Origin: Bin87 sp965207585
Lineage (GTDB): Bacteria; Chloroflexota; Dehalococcoidia; Lucifugimonadales; UBA3495
Reading direction: 5' to 3'
DNA: 64,000 bases
Assembly (NCBI GenBank): GCA_965207585.1
Contig: CBDBMT010000003.1
Span: forward strand, 1,116,001 to 1,180,000
Shown: positions 51,151-60,032 of the stretch, piece after piece
Position numbering within the stretch: position 1 is the first letter of the stretch
Layout: each line of letters starts with the position of its first letter
The notes under the pieces: generated by a model
The model's input: the letters and a program-made list of their open reading frames with translations, nothing else
The model's database searches: none
Told to the model about the DNA's origin: nothing
Made by a program: the position numbers and the translations under genes

Positions 51151-51938
51151 CCTTCACGGTGGACGACACCGGGGTCGCGGTGCTTGCGCCCGCGTATGGC
51201 GAGGGCGAAGGGCTGCCGGCATACGAGCACGTCATCGAGCGGCTGCGCTCCCGGGCCGGCCGCACCGAGCCGTGGCACATCGCGCTGCTGGATGCCATCG
51301 GACGCTGGAGTCTCCCTCACGAGGAACTTTGGGGTCGGGATTGGCGCTACGTCATCGGCGGCGAAGCGCTGGACTGGCTCACCCTGGCCCACCGTCTCTG
51401 CCTCTCCATCCCTGATGCCGTGCCGCCCGACGAACTCGAAACCCTGCTGTTCCATGGGCGTCTGCCCGAGGACATCGGACCGGAACGGTTCCGTCAGCTC
51501 ATCGGGCCCTATCGGTACACGGCTCACCTGAATTTCTGGTACGGCGTGGTGGTCGAAGAGGCGGTGCAACTGGTGACGGAGGACTCGATCCGCAAGAGCC
51601 GCCTCGCCCGCTGCTACGGCGACAGCGACGACGTGGTCGAGGATGCCTACCGCAATCTTTACGGCGAGACCCGCGCCAACCTCGTCCCAGAGTTCCTCGC
51701 CGGCACCGGCGAAACCTGGGGTTGCGACCCCGAGAAGCTATCCCTGGTTGCCTGGCAGGAATTCACCTACTGGCTGTTCAAGCGGCGCATCCGCAAGTGG
51801 CATCCGGCCCGGGTCGCCAGCGATACCCGACGCGGCCTGGAGCGGCTCCGCGAGCTGCGCGACGACGAAAACGCCGCCGATCCCGGGCACCTTATCATGG
51901 GCAATGCCGACCTGTTGGCGCTACCAAAGACAAAATAG
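51147..51938 (+). CDS. Unknown protein coupled to PolX
   Basis: The 263-residue product is soluble, mostly helical and Trp-rich, with 'RTEPWHIALLDAIGRWSLPHEEL', 'YRYTAHLNFWYGVVVEEAVQLV' and 'WQEFTYWLFKRRIRKW'. I do not recognise a family. The ATG at 51147 overlaps the PolX stop by four bases, so it is translated with PolX and may have a DNA-repair link. A hairpin terminator lies at its stop. Confidence 0.65.
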   Translation: MTFTVDDTGVAVLAPAYGEGEGLPAYEHVIERLRSRAGRTEPWHIALLDAIGRWSLPHEELWGRDWRYVIGGEALDWLTLAHRLCLSIPDAVPPDELETLLFHGRLPEDIGPERFRQLIGPYRYTAHLNFWYGVVVEEAVQLVTEDSIRKSRLARCYGDSDDVVEDAYRNLYGETRANLVPEFLAGTGETWGCDPEKLSLVAWQEFTYWLFKRRIRKWHPARVASDTRRGLERLRELRDDENAADPGHLIMGNADLLALPKTK

Positions 51939-51958
51939 GGGCGATAACCACCGCCCCT
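51937..51958. terminator. Hairpin between the PolX operon and rpsA
   Basis: AGGGGCG / CGCCCCT with an 8-base loop lies at the end of the upstream gene and 35 bases before the convergent rpsA stop. It could serve both strands. Confidence 0.6.
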
Positions 51959-51992
51959 AAATCATTTTCGGCGCTGCGCTGGGTGTGTTCGG

Positions 51993-53093
51993 CTACAGGC
52001 CGTACACCTTGCGATAGCTCAGGCTCATCCGCTTCCGTTCGGTGTCGATGCTCAGGATCTGCACCTTGATCTGCTGGCCCTGGTAGACGATCTCCCGGGG
52101 ATGTTCCATCCGGCGAGCGGACAGCTCGGAAATGTGGACCAGGCCTTCGACCCAGTCTTCCAACTTGACGAACGCGCCGAAGTCCATCAGGCGAGTCACC
52201 GTTCCGTCAACGATGTCTCCAACGTGGTAGCGCTCCGGCACGGTGTCCCAGGGTTCCGGTTGGGTCCGCTTCAGGCTGAGCGAGATCTTGCTGTTCTCGC
52301 GGTCCACCCGCAGCACCTTGAGGGTCAGGTTGTCGCCCACGCTGACCACTTCCTCCGGCGACTTGATCATCGACCAGGACAGCTCTGAGATGGGAACCAG
52401 CCCTTCCGCGTCGCCCAGGTCGACAAAAGCGCCGAACCCGCGCATGGACCGGACCGTGCCCTGGACGATCTGGCCTTCCTGCAACTCTTCCAGCAGGCGC
52501 TCCTTGGCTGCGTTGCGCAGTTGCCGCCAGATCCGCCGCTCGGTCAGCACCAGCTTTTCACGCTGCGCGTCCAACTCCAGGATGTTGAACCGGGCGTCCT
52601 CGCCAATCCGGGCATCGAGGTGTTCGATGCGGCCTTCTTTCGGTACCGGCGCCATCTGGGAAAAAGGAACGAATCCGCGCACTCCCTGCCAGTCAACCAC
52701 CAGGCCGCCCTTGTTGTGCTGCACGACCTTGGCCGCCAGTTCGGAGTCCTGTTTGTGCAGTTCGATCAGGTCTTCCCAGACCTGCTTTTCCTGCGCCTGG
52801 TCGTAGGAGAATACCGCCATTCCCCCCGGCCCGCGATTGTTCAGGTGAATGACAATCACGTTGGTGCCCGGCTGCATTTGCTCGCGCTTTTCGTCGGTAA
52901 GTGTCCGCATCTCCTGTGGGGGAACGATGCCCTCGGTCTTGAGGCCGGCGCTGATGACCATACCCTCGTCATCGATGCGCACTATCTCGCCGGTCACTAA
53001 GTCGCCTCTCCGGTATTCCCTCGGCGAAAAGGCCGATTCCGGGAGTTGCGACATATCGGTGACGTCGACTACGTTCGGGTCCTGGGCTACCAT
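51993..53093 (-). CDS. rpsA: 30S ribosomal protein S1
   Basis: The 366-residue product has four S1 RNA-binding domains, approximately at residues 28-98, 115-182, 198-268 and 285-354. The last two have the strongest consensus ('GSVRSMRGFGAFVDLGD.EGLVPISELSW' and 'GTVTRLMDFGAFVKLEDWVEGLVHISELS' in near form). Four domains are fewer than the six of enterobacteria but usual in several phyla. S1 helps mRNA bind the 30S subunit. AAGGAG lies 11 bases before the ATG. A strong promoter lies at 53202-53230, and an insertion sequence ends directly upstream of it. Confidence 0.92.
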   Translation of the reverse strand: MVAQDPNVVDVTDMSQLPESAFSPREYRRGDLVTGEIVRIDDEGMVISAGLKTEGIVPPQEMRTLTDEKREQMQPGTNVIVIHLNNRGPGGMAVFSYDQAQEKQVWEDLIELHKQDSELAAKVVQHNKGGLVVDWQGVRGFVPFSQMAPVPKEGRIEHLDARIGEDARFNILELDAQREKLVLTERRIWRQLRNAAKERLLEELQEGQIVQGTVRSMRGFGAFVDLGDAEGLVPISELSWSMIKSPEEVVSVGDNLTLKVLRVDRENSKISLSLKRTQPEPWDTVPERYHVGDIVDGTVTRLMDFGAFVKLEDWVEGLVHISELSARRMEHPREIVYQGQQIKVQILSIDTERKRMSLSYRKVYGL

Positions 53094-53192
53094 CAGTTAA
53101 GCTGCTCCTTACTCTTGCTTACGGCCGGTTGGCGCGGCCGCACAGGTCGAGCAGGTACTTCGTTCTCGCTTGGATCACTTTCCCCACAATTC

Positions 53193-53230
53193 GCCTGCCT
53201 AATAATACTTATACGGCAGGCAAATTGCAA
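53193..53230 (-). promoter_or_regulatory. rpsA: rpsA promoter with an inverted repeat around the -10 box
   Basis: On the minus strand, TTGCAA (53225-53230) and TATTAT (53202-53207) are spaced by exactly 17 bases. GCCTGCC (53193-53199) and GGCAGGC (53215-53221) form a 7-bp inverted repeat bracketing the -10, suggestive of an operator. The transcript leader would be about 100 bases. Confidence 0.65.
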
Positions 53231-53240
53231 CCGCAAAACC

Positions 53241-54473
53241 CAGGGCAATCGCGTCTTAATGAGATTTTTAGAAATGTGCTAATGTCCGATGATCCATTGC
53301 AGGTCGTGGAGGTAGGAGGGCATGGCACAAGCACCCAAGGCAACCATTCTCGATCATTTCGCCGAGTTGGACGATCCCCGGGTAGAACGCACCCGACACC
53401 ACAAACTGGTGGACATCCTGGCCATCGCCATCTGCGCCACCATCTGTGGGGCTGATTCCTGGGTTCATATCGAGCTGTTCGGCAGGAGCAAGCTGGCCTG
53501 GTTTCAGAGTTTCCTGGAACTGCCCCACGGCATTCCGTCCCACGACACCTTCGGCGATGTCTTCGCCCGTCTGGACCCAGTGCAGTTGCAGGATTGCTTC
53601 ATCTCATGGACCCAGGCCATCGCCGAGTTGTTGCCTGGCGAGGTGGTGGCTATCGACGGCAAGACGGCCCGACGGTCCTATGACCGTGCTGGGAAGAAGG
53701 GGGCCATCCATATGGTCAGCGCCTGGGCCACCCAGCAAAGCCTGACCCTGGGTCAGGTCAAGACCGACGAGAAATCCAATGAGATCACTGCCATTCCTCA
53801 ACTGCTGGAGATGCTGGAGTTGAATGGCTGTATCGTAACTATCGACGCCATGGGCTGCCAGCGAGAGATTGCGCAGCAGATCACAGATGGTGGTGCCGAC
53901 TATGTGCTGGCGGTGAAGGAGAACCAGGGTCAACTGTACGAGAATATTCAAGACCTGTTCGAAGGGGCCGAGGCATTGGGCTTTGACGGCGTGCCCTATG
54001 ACTACGCTCAAACCCTGGACAAGGGACACGGGCGGGTGGAACGGCGGGAATGCTGGGTCATCACCGAGCCGGACTGCCTGGACTATCTGGACCCCCAGGG
54101 GCAATGGCCGGAACTGAAAGCCGCCGTCAGGGTGGTGGGCCACCGCACCACCGCAGCAGGCGACGCCAGCCAGCCCCGCTACTACATCAGCAGTCTGGCC
54201 GGGTCAGCGGAACAACTGCTGGCCGCCATTAGAGGCCACTGGAGCATCGAAAACTCGTTGCACTGGACCCTGGACGTGTCCTTTCGGGAGGACCAGTGCC
54301 GAGTCCGCAAAGACCACGGACCACAGAACATCAACACCCTGCGCCAGATCGGACACAACCTCTTGAAAAACGAGAGAACGCTGAAAGTAGGCATCCAGGG
54401 CAAACGACTCAACGCCGGATGGGACGAGGACTACCTGCTCAAAGTCCTCCTCGGATAAGACGCGATTGCCCTG
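53241..54473 (+). mobile_element. ISAs1-family insertion sequence, complete
   Basis: The element is 1,233 bp with perfect 18-bp terminal inverted repeats CAGGGCAATCGCGTCTTA (53241-53258, complement at 54456-54473). It is flanked by a 10-bp duplication CCGCAAAACC (53231-53240 and 54474-54483), so it is a recent, intact insertion. It encodes one transposase. The left end abuts the -35 side of the rpsA promoter. Confidence 0.93.
53322..54458 (+). CDS. ISAs1-family transposase
   Basis: The 378-residue product is a full-length ISAs1-type DDE transposase: 'ILDHFAELDDPRVERTRHHKLVDILAIAICATICGADSW' in parts at the N-terminus, 'ELPHGIPSHDTFGDVFARLDP', catalytic Asp in 'VVAIDGKTARRSYD', second Asp in 'VTIDAMGCQREIAQ' and Glu in 'GHWSIENSLHWTLDVSFREDQC'. 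It cuts and inserts the element DNA. Near-complete terminal repeats and target duplication indicate it is functional or was so recently. AGGAGG lies before the ATG at 53322. Confidence 0.95.
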   Translation: MAQAPKATILDHFAELDDPRVERTRHHKLVDILAIAICATICGADSWVHIELFGRSKLAWFQSFLELPHGIPSHDTFGDVFARLDPVQLQDCFISWTQAIAELLPGEVVAIDGKTARRSYDRAGKKGAIHMVSAWATQQSLTLGQVKTDEKSNEITAIPQLLEMLELNGCIVTIDAMGCQREIAQQITDGGADYVLAVKENQGQLYENIQDLFEGAEALGFDGVPYDYAQTLDKGHGRVERRECWVITEPDCLDYLDPQGQWPELKAAVRVVGHRTTAAGDASQPRYYISSLAGSAEQLLAAIRGHWSIENSLHWTLDVSFREDQCRVRKDHGPQNINTLRQIGHNLLKNERTLKVGIQGKRLNAGWDEDYLLKVLLG

Positions 54474-54730
54474 CCGCAAAACCCATGGCATTGCTGCACT
54501 CGCCATTTGGAGCCCACAGAAGCGCGAGTAGAACCGTCGAGGCGGATTGCGTCGAGCATACCTCCAGACCCATGATTGCCGGTCTCCGGCACCTGCATTT
54601 CCTCATCGGTCGACGGGCGGAGTACCAAGCTCGGAACCGTGACCAGAACGGTTTGCGGCCAGCGCTGCCATCGCGTGCGCCGGCTGAATTGACACGGATG
54701 ATGCCTCAGTCTATGATTAAAGCCCGTTTA

Positions 54731-54807
54731 GCCGAGGTAGCTCAGCCTGGTAGAGCACGGCACTGAAAATGCCGGTGTCGGTGGTTCGAATCCGCCCCTC
54801 GGCACCA
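54731..54807 (+). tRNA. tRNA-Phe(GAA)
   Basis: The 77-nt sequence folds perfectly: acceptor GCCGAGG / CCTCGGC, D arm GCTC..GAGC, anticodon stem CGGCA / TGCCG with loop CTGAAAA (GAA), T arm GGTGG-TTCGAAT-CCGCC, and an encoded ACCA end. A T-run follows. It is intact. Confidence 0.95.
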
Positions 54808-55015
54808 TTTTTTCGATAAGGGACGGTTCCAAACTCAAAAACGGCATCAGTCAGAGGCGTAAACACCGGATCCGGCCCATTCTGCTGGACAAATTCTCAA
54901 CGGTGTACAGCACCGCGCTGCAACCCACAGCACTCTGCCTATCGATCGCGCCCGGCAGTTCGCGGGCGCGATCTCCTTTTGGGACCGTCGCATGTGGTCG
55001 ATACGAGGCCCGGCG

Positions 55016-55318
55016 TCAATTGGTTATCACTTCATTCCCAACGAAACGAATACCAGCATGACCGCGCTGGTCACCGTTCTGACCCGGCTGACGGGCTGCC
55101 GCTGGCGCGTAGAGAGCGGCGTAGCCGTTGTCCCCCACCAGTGCCAGGGGGCCCTGGGGCAGCCAGCGGCGCAGCAGCATGACCATCCCATCGCTCAGTC
55201 CCATGACGCGCAGCGCTGCCGCCACGGTGCGCTGACCCGGGGTGAGGATCGCGCCGACCAGCAGCAGTTGGGCTTTCCGCCAGGTTGGGCTGGTGAACAG
55301 CGTTGCGAAGGGATGGAG
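55016..55318 (-). pseudogene. Fragment of a second transposase (IS701-like), decayed
   Basis: The frame reads 'LHPFATLFTSPTWRKAQLLLVGAILTPGQRTVAAALRVMGLSD', then 'LRRWLPQGPLALVGDNGYAALYAPA' and 'RQPGQNGD', with internal deletions joining separated parts of a DDE transposase. It is fused by accident to the IS5-type fragment on its upstream side. There is no start, and the catalytic residues are lost. Confidence 0.6.
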
Positions 55319-55640
55319 TACGGGCCCAATCAGGGGTGTTCCGTTGGCCTCGGTGAGCAGGTGATGCTTGCTCCCGGGCTTGCCCCGGTCCGTGGGATTG
55401 AGGCCGGTCTTTTTCCCCGCCGCCCACGGCCCGCGCTCACTCGTCAAAGATCCAGCGCGCTGTCCACGCAAGCCCGGGACCAGTCCAGGCGGTCCGCACC
55501 GTGCAATCGGGACAACAGCGGTTCGTGGAGCTTCTATCACACTCCGGCTTGCTGCCAATCCCGCAGCCGGCGCCAGCAGAGCCTGCCCCGTACTTGATAC
55601 GGGGTCATCCCGGAACCACAACCCATCTCTTGGGGCAGCA
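55313..55640 (-). pseudogene. Fragment of an IS5-family transposase, with stops and a frameshift
   Basis: In one minus-strand frame 'CWRRLRDWQQAGV' is followed by two stops and then 'KLHEPLLSRLHGADRLDWSRACVDSAL'. A frame switch leads to 'AAGKKTGLNPTDRGKPGSKHHLLTEANGTPL', another typical IS5 segment. The joined text is an IS5-type transposase lacking both ends. Confidence 0.75.
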
Positions 55641-55672
55641 TCTCCCGCAAATATTTGGAGACGGGCAGGCGC

Positions 55673-56671
55673 CTACAAGTTTATTGAGGGTTCCTCATAA
55701 TCCTTTAGCTTGTTGTAGATTTGAAGCCGGTGATGGTAGGACTCCAAAACTATGATCCGGTCGTCTGCGTCAACGTTGACAGCCACTGGCCGCCGGAACC
55801 GCCATTCAGGCTCCAGGTCGGTCCGTCGCCTGGCTTTGATGATATCCGGATTGGCATCGATGTAGGTCTGGGCCCATGGCGAAGGCTCTTGGGCGTCACC
55901 GACCAGCGCCGTAATATATTGGCCGTCGGCGGCGTAGATCTGGACTCGGTGGTTCCCCCAGTCAGTTACGTATACATCTCCATCTGAGTCCACAGCTACA
56001 CCGGATGGCCCTTTGAGCGAACCCACCCCGGCGCCGGAGCCTTCGAACTTAACGAGCAATTCTCCAGTAGGGGCGAATTTTTGCACCCGGTTATTTCCCC
56101 AATCCGCGACGTAGATGTTGTCCTGACGGTCGATGCAGATGCCCCATGGCATCTCCAGATCTCCGTCCCCGCCACCTCGCTTCCCGAATTTGGACTGAAA
56201 CTCACCGATCTGACTGAAACTCTGCACCCGGTGATTCAGGCTGTCCACCACCCAAATGGCTCCCCGGGAGTCGAAAGCAATTCCTGACGGTCCGTTTAGC
56301 TGCCCGTCTCCGCTGCCGGACCTGCCCCAGTGATATCGATAACTGCCCTCTTCACTGTAAATGGTTACCCGGTTGAGATACTCGTCCGAAAGGAACACTC
56401 GGCCGTGACGGTCCAAATCAATTGACCGGGGCCAAACGAAGCCCCCGTCGCCCTCGCCGACGGAGCCGAACTGTCCTTGAAAATCGTGGTCAAAGTTGAT
56501 CTTGGTGACGCGCTGACCCAATTGTTCCACACCGCGGCTCAACACGTAAATTCGACCGTTCGATCCCAGGACGAAATCCTGGGGAGCCCAGAATCCCCTG
56601 CCGTCCTGACTGTACATGCCGATGCAGTAGCTGTAGTCATACACCCGGCCGGCGGCGACGGTGGTCAGCAT
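55673..56671 (-). CDS. NHL-repeat beta-propeller protein
   Basis: The 332-residue product has at least five NHL repeats with the 'G.(L/F)..P.GI..D..G.I(Y/W)V.D..N.RVQ.F...G' pattern, for example near residues 73, 122, 167, 214 and 280. It likely forms a six-bladed propeller. NHL proteins bind proteins or act as lyases or RNA binders; the function here is unknown. No signal peptide. It is the last gene of an operon after the DUF1800 and DUF1501 genes, with 36 bases before it. Confidence 0.85.
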   Translation of the reverse strand: MLTTVAAGRVYDYSYCIGMYSQDGRGFWAPQDFVLGSNGRIYVLSRGVEQLGQRVTKINFDHDFQGQFGSVGEGDGGFVWPRSIDLDRHGRVFLSDEYLNRVTIYSEEGSYRYHWGRSGSGDGQLNGPSGIAFDSRGAIWVVDSLNHRVQSFSQIGEFQSKFGKRGGGDGDLEMPWGICIDRQDNIYVADWGNNRVQKFAPTGELLVKFEGSGAGVGSLKGPSGVAVDSDGDVYVTDWGNHRVQIYAADGQYITALVGDAQEPSPWAQTYIDANPDIIKARRRTDLEPEWRFRRPVAVNVDADDRIIVLESYHHRLQIYNKLKDYEEPSINL

Positions 56672-56707
56672 ATCCCCTCTCCCGCGAACTGTTTTGGGGT
56701 CCTGAAG

Positions 56708-57844
56708 CTACACGAAGGACATTTGCTCGAAGTGTCCACCGACGATAGGTACCGGGTCGAGTCCCAGCCACTTTTCCGCCAAAGTGGAGTAGAAGCCACG
56801 GAAATCGTAGTTGGGCGCCAGGTCTCCCTGAGTGAGATCCCCCGGTTTCAGCGAGGGATAGGTCCCGTACATTCCACCATTCACCCGGTCGCCAATGGCG
56901 AACGCTACCCCAGCGGCTCCGTGGTCGGTGCCAGTGCCATTATCGCGGACGCGGCGCCCAAACTCGCTGAACAACATGATAACCACCTCGTTTGAGGCGT
57001 CGTGCTCACGCAGGTCGGCGAAGAAGTCGCGTATGGCAACGGAAATTTCCGTCCAAAGTTTTTCATGTGGTCCCAGCTGGTCATAGTGAGTGTCGAAGGG
57101 CCCGTGGGAGGTGTAAAAGACCTGGGTGCCCAGGCCGGCCAGATGCACTTGGGCCACGTCTCTGAAGCGCCTCGCAATGGCATTATTGGCGTACTCCACG
57201 TTTGAAGAATAGGTTTCGGGAGCAACCCGGATGATGTCGGCGCCCCGCAACGCATCCCGTCCTGCCTGTCCCAGATATTCCATGGTCGGTCCGGTGCCGA
57301 TGGTGGGAGCGTACATGCGGGCAAAGGTCTCCAACAACTGGATCCGATCTTGCTCGGAATCGATTCCCGGATTTGATGAGAGTACACCGTATGAAGGAAG
57401 GTGGTTGACAGAAGTGACAGGAACCCCCTTCATGGCCAATGCCCGAGGCAGGCCCTGGCCCAGGTTAACTCCCTTCAGCACGTTCTCGCCGTCAGGGTCC
57501 AAGTCCCGGACGACCTTGGCGAGCCAGCCGTCAATCCCGATGGAATCCGGCTCGCAGGTATGCCAGATGTCCATGGCGCGAAAGTGCGAACGGGGTGAAT
57601 TTTCAAATCCGATCCCGTGAATGATTGCCATGTTGCCCTGGTCGTAGATTTCTTTCAACGGCTCCATACCGCCCCGGAATGCCAGTTGGTCATTTATGGG
57701 CAGCAATTGGTCTTCAGGGATATGGACCTTGGGCCGGTTATCCCAATACAGGGGATTGCTATGAGGAACAATCGTATTGAGATAGTCGTTGGCCCCGGTT
57801 AGCTCCAGCACGACCAGCACGGGGTCTTTATGGGTTGATGCCAT
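56708..57844 (-). CDS. DUF1501 protein
   Basis: The 378-residue product is a DUF1501 protein, related to alkaline-phosphatase-like sulfatases: 'VLVVLELTGANDYLNTIVPH' at the N-terminus, 'LAIIHGIGFENSPRSHF.AMDIWHT' in near form around residue 70-95, and 'VIMLFSEFGRRVRDNGTGTDHGAAG' near 300. The last motif carries the putative metal-binding His/Asp. The usual Tat signal is absent. DUF1501 and DUF1800 genes are almost always adjacent, with unknown joint function. AGGAG precedes the ATG. Confidence 0.88.
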   Translation of the reverse strand: MASTHKDPVLVVLELTGANDYLNTIVPHSNPLYWDNRPKVHIPEDQLLPINDQLAFRGGMEPLKEIYDQGNMAIIHGIGFENSPRSHFRAMDIWHTCEPDSIGIDGWLAKVVRDLDPDGENVLKGVNLGQGLPRALAMKGVPVTSVNHLPSYGVLSSNPGIDSEQDRIQLLETFARMYAPTIGTGPTMEYLGQAGRDALRGADIIRVAPETYSSNVEYANNAIARRFRDVAQVHLAGLGTQVFYTSHGPFDTHYDQLGPHEKLWTEISVAIRDFFADLREHDASNEVVIMLFSEFGRRVRDNGTGTDHGAAGVAFAIGDRVNGGMYGTYPSLKPGDLTQGDLAPNYDFRGFYSTLAEKWLGLDPVPIVGGHFEQMSFV

Positions 57845-57879
57845 TTTAATATTCTCCTACATCAGTCGTATGCGCTTGC

Positions 57880-59295
57880 CTAGGCAAACTGATATTCTCG
57901 CGAGGCGGCAATCAAGGTCAAGATCTTGCCCACATTGCGCATTGTAGCCCTGAATTCTTCTTGGGTGCTCCAGGCTAGATCGCCACATTTTTCGGCATGG
58001 GCAATCAATTCAGAGTGGGTCGCCCTACTGACTTCCAACGGTCCCATCGCATCGAGACAAGCTTCCACTATCGCCCCGGGGGAATAATCCCCATGCACGT
58101 GCACATTCACCAGCACCCGTTTGACGATAGCCTGCACGCCGGGTAGTGAGACGTCTCCAAATATCCTCGCGGCAAAGTTCACCCGGCGCATCAAAACGCC
58201 GGGGTCGATCCATTCCGAGCCGGTGTGCCAACCCTCCACGCTGGGAGGATTGAGCAGCGCCTGTCCCTGCCAACCGCACTCCAACGCCAGATTGTTGAGT
58301 CCTGGCTTGAAGCCTTCATAGTTGCCCGCCATACGCACCGTGCCAACGATCAATTCTGCCGGGCTTTTCACCCGGGCGAAGCGGGCATTCTTGAAGAACT
58401 CTGAGTTGAACAACGCTCGCAAAATGGACCGGATGTCGCCACCGGATTCATGGTAGGCATCCGCCAACAACTCGATGGCTTCAGGGTCAACCGGTGGCGT
58501 GACGTTCCAACTGGCGACATGGGGCTCGTCGGCGACGAAGAATCTGTAGAGGTGACGGGCCAGGAACCGGGCCGTAGCCGGTTGGTCCGCAATAATGTCC
58601 ACGATGTCTTCGCCATTGAGGTTCCCGGTATGCCCCAGGAAGGTCTTCTCCCGTTCGTCGTGGTCCTCAGGTTTGTAGTCGAACAGCCAGTGGAAACGAC
58701 CGTAGGGATTACGGGGAATCTTCGGGGCAATCGTCCATCCGGTAAAGGCCCTGGCTGCTTCCCTGATGTCATCCTCGGAGTAGTTTCCGACTCCGAGGGA
58801 GAAAAGCTCCAACAGCTCCCGCCCCCAGTTTTCATTTATGGCGCCGTCACGATTTCCCTGGTTGTCCAACCAGAAGATCATGGCTGGCGACTTTGCAACC
58901 TCTACCAGGAGGTCGCGGTAAGTACCCAATCCGTATTCACGGAAGATGGCAATTTGGCGAGTCAGCTCCAGTGGATTGTCCACCTTGGAGTTGCTGGTGG
59001 CGAACAACTGATGCCAGAAGAGGGCCATCTTCTCTTCCAGAGGACGTTGGGTGTTGATCATCCGGAACACCCAATTGGCCTGATTTATCGGCAGCGCCCC
59101 GGCCCCCTCATAACCCGGGAAGATCCGGTACAGCAGTTCGTCGTCTATGGCCGGCTGCCGCTCTGGATACAGAAGCTCCTCGACCACGGCTTCGTAGCCC
59201 TTGGAGACACGCTCCTCCAGTTCCTCACGGGTATCACCGAACCCTGCCCGTCTCATTAAATGGGCCATCAATCGAATGTCTTCTTGGTGGGGCAT
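57880..59295 (-). CDS. DUF1800 protein
   Basis: The 471-residue product has the DUF1800 pattern: 'HLMRRAGFGDTREELEERVSKGYEAVVEELL', 'EKMALFWHQLFATSNSKVD', 'NENWGRELLELFSLGVGNYSEDDIREAARAFTGW' in parts near 155-190, and 'PPSVEGWHTGSEWIDP' near 370. The family is of unknown function and pairs with DUF1501. The ATG at 59295 is where homology begins; the extra frame upstream reads into the intergenic region. It is the first gene of the operon. Its GC content is somewhat lower than that of neighbours. Confidence 0.88.
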   Translation of the reverse strand: MPHQEDIRLMAHLMRRAGFGDTREELEERVSKGYEAVVEELLYPERQPAIDDELLYRIFPGYEGAGALPINQANWVFRMINTQRPLEEKMALFWHQLFATSNSKVDNPLELTRQIAIFREYGLGTYRDLLVEVAKSPAMIFWLDNQGNRDGAINENWGRELLELFSLGVGNYSEDDIREAARAFTGWTIAPKIPRNPYGRFHWLFDYKPEDHDEREKTFLGHTGNLNGEDIVDIIADQPATARFLARHLYRFFVADEPHVASWNVTPPVDPEAIELLADAYHESGGDIRSILRALFNSEFFKNARFARVKSPAELIVGTVRMAGNYEGFKPGLNNLALECGWQGQALLNPPSVEGWHTGSEWIDPGVLMRRVNFAARIFGDVSLPGVQAIVKRVLVNVHVHGDYSPGAIVEACLDAMGPLEVSRATHSELIAHAEKCGDLAWSTQEEFRATMRNVGKILTLIAASREYQFA

Positions 59296-60032
59296 TACCG
59301 CCTCTCCGTTTATCGAGCCCAGAACACTGAGCCAGGCGCCGCTTTGCAGCATATTAGGATTGGCCAAGTCGAATGTCAACAAAAAGCCGAAACAGGTAAC
59401 TGTGCAGAGTTGATGAGGCGAATTTGCCGGGTCCACGGTCCCGCTTGAAACGAGCCGTGCATCCCGGGGAGATCCTGAAATCGGTCCTCCGTCGGTCCAT
59501 CTGCGAAAGCGGGGAGAATGTTCGCCTGGTGGCCACATGGGCGGAGACGATTAAGACATCCACGCTGTCGCTGAAGCTCAGGAGCATGGGTTTCAAGGCG
59601 GCGGATCACGATGGCTTCCTGGAAGTGGACGCTACCCAATCAGATTTGGCGCCAGACCGTGGACGCTTTCACTGAATCATGCACTAATTCATACGATAAA
59701 AGGGCTTGAGTAATACTTGTCTAATAGACCTGAGGATGTAACCTCAGGTGGCTCGGTCGCCGGATAGAGTGGCGAGTAAGGTACGGAACAACCGAGAAAT
59801 GCGTGCCGGGAAAAACCAACCGGAGACCGCGCGCCGAAACAGCCACCTTCGCACCAGAGGCGTCCGGGTACGCTCTGCGGAGACCATCACATCAAGGACT
59901 TCGCCACGTGCTGGCGACTCTCGCGGAAGGCGGGCAACGCGCGATTGGTGACGGAAGCAGCGAGCCGACAGTAACGTCGCAGGGTCGGCGTCACCGCTTT
60001 GAGGATCGCAGGGTAGCAAGGGCAAGGAGGCA
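59296..60032. other. Gene-poor interval upstream of the GPP34 gene
   Basis: Only one frame (59424-59675, plus) has a hint of coding. It includes 'KRAVHPGEILKSVLRRS', resembling the start of HigA-type antitoxins, but no helix-turn-helix core follows, so it is at most a fragment. No repeats or structured RNA were noticed. Confidence 0.35.

Noticed and set aside
59424..59675. HigA-like antitoxin gene
   Set aside because: Only the 'HPGEIL' start resembles HigA; the helix-turn-helix region is absent and no HigB toxin is adjacent.
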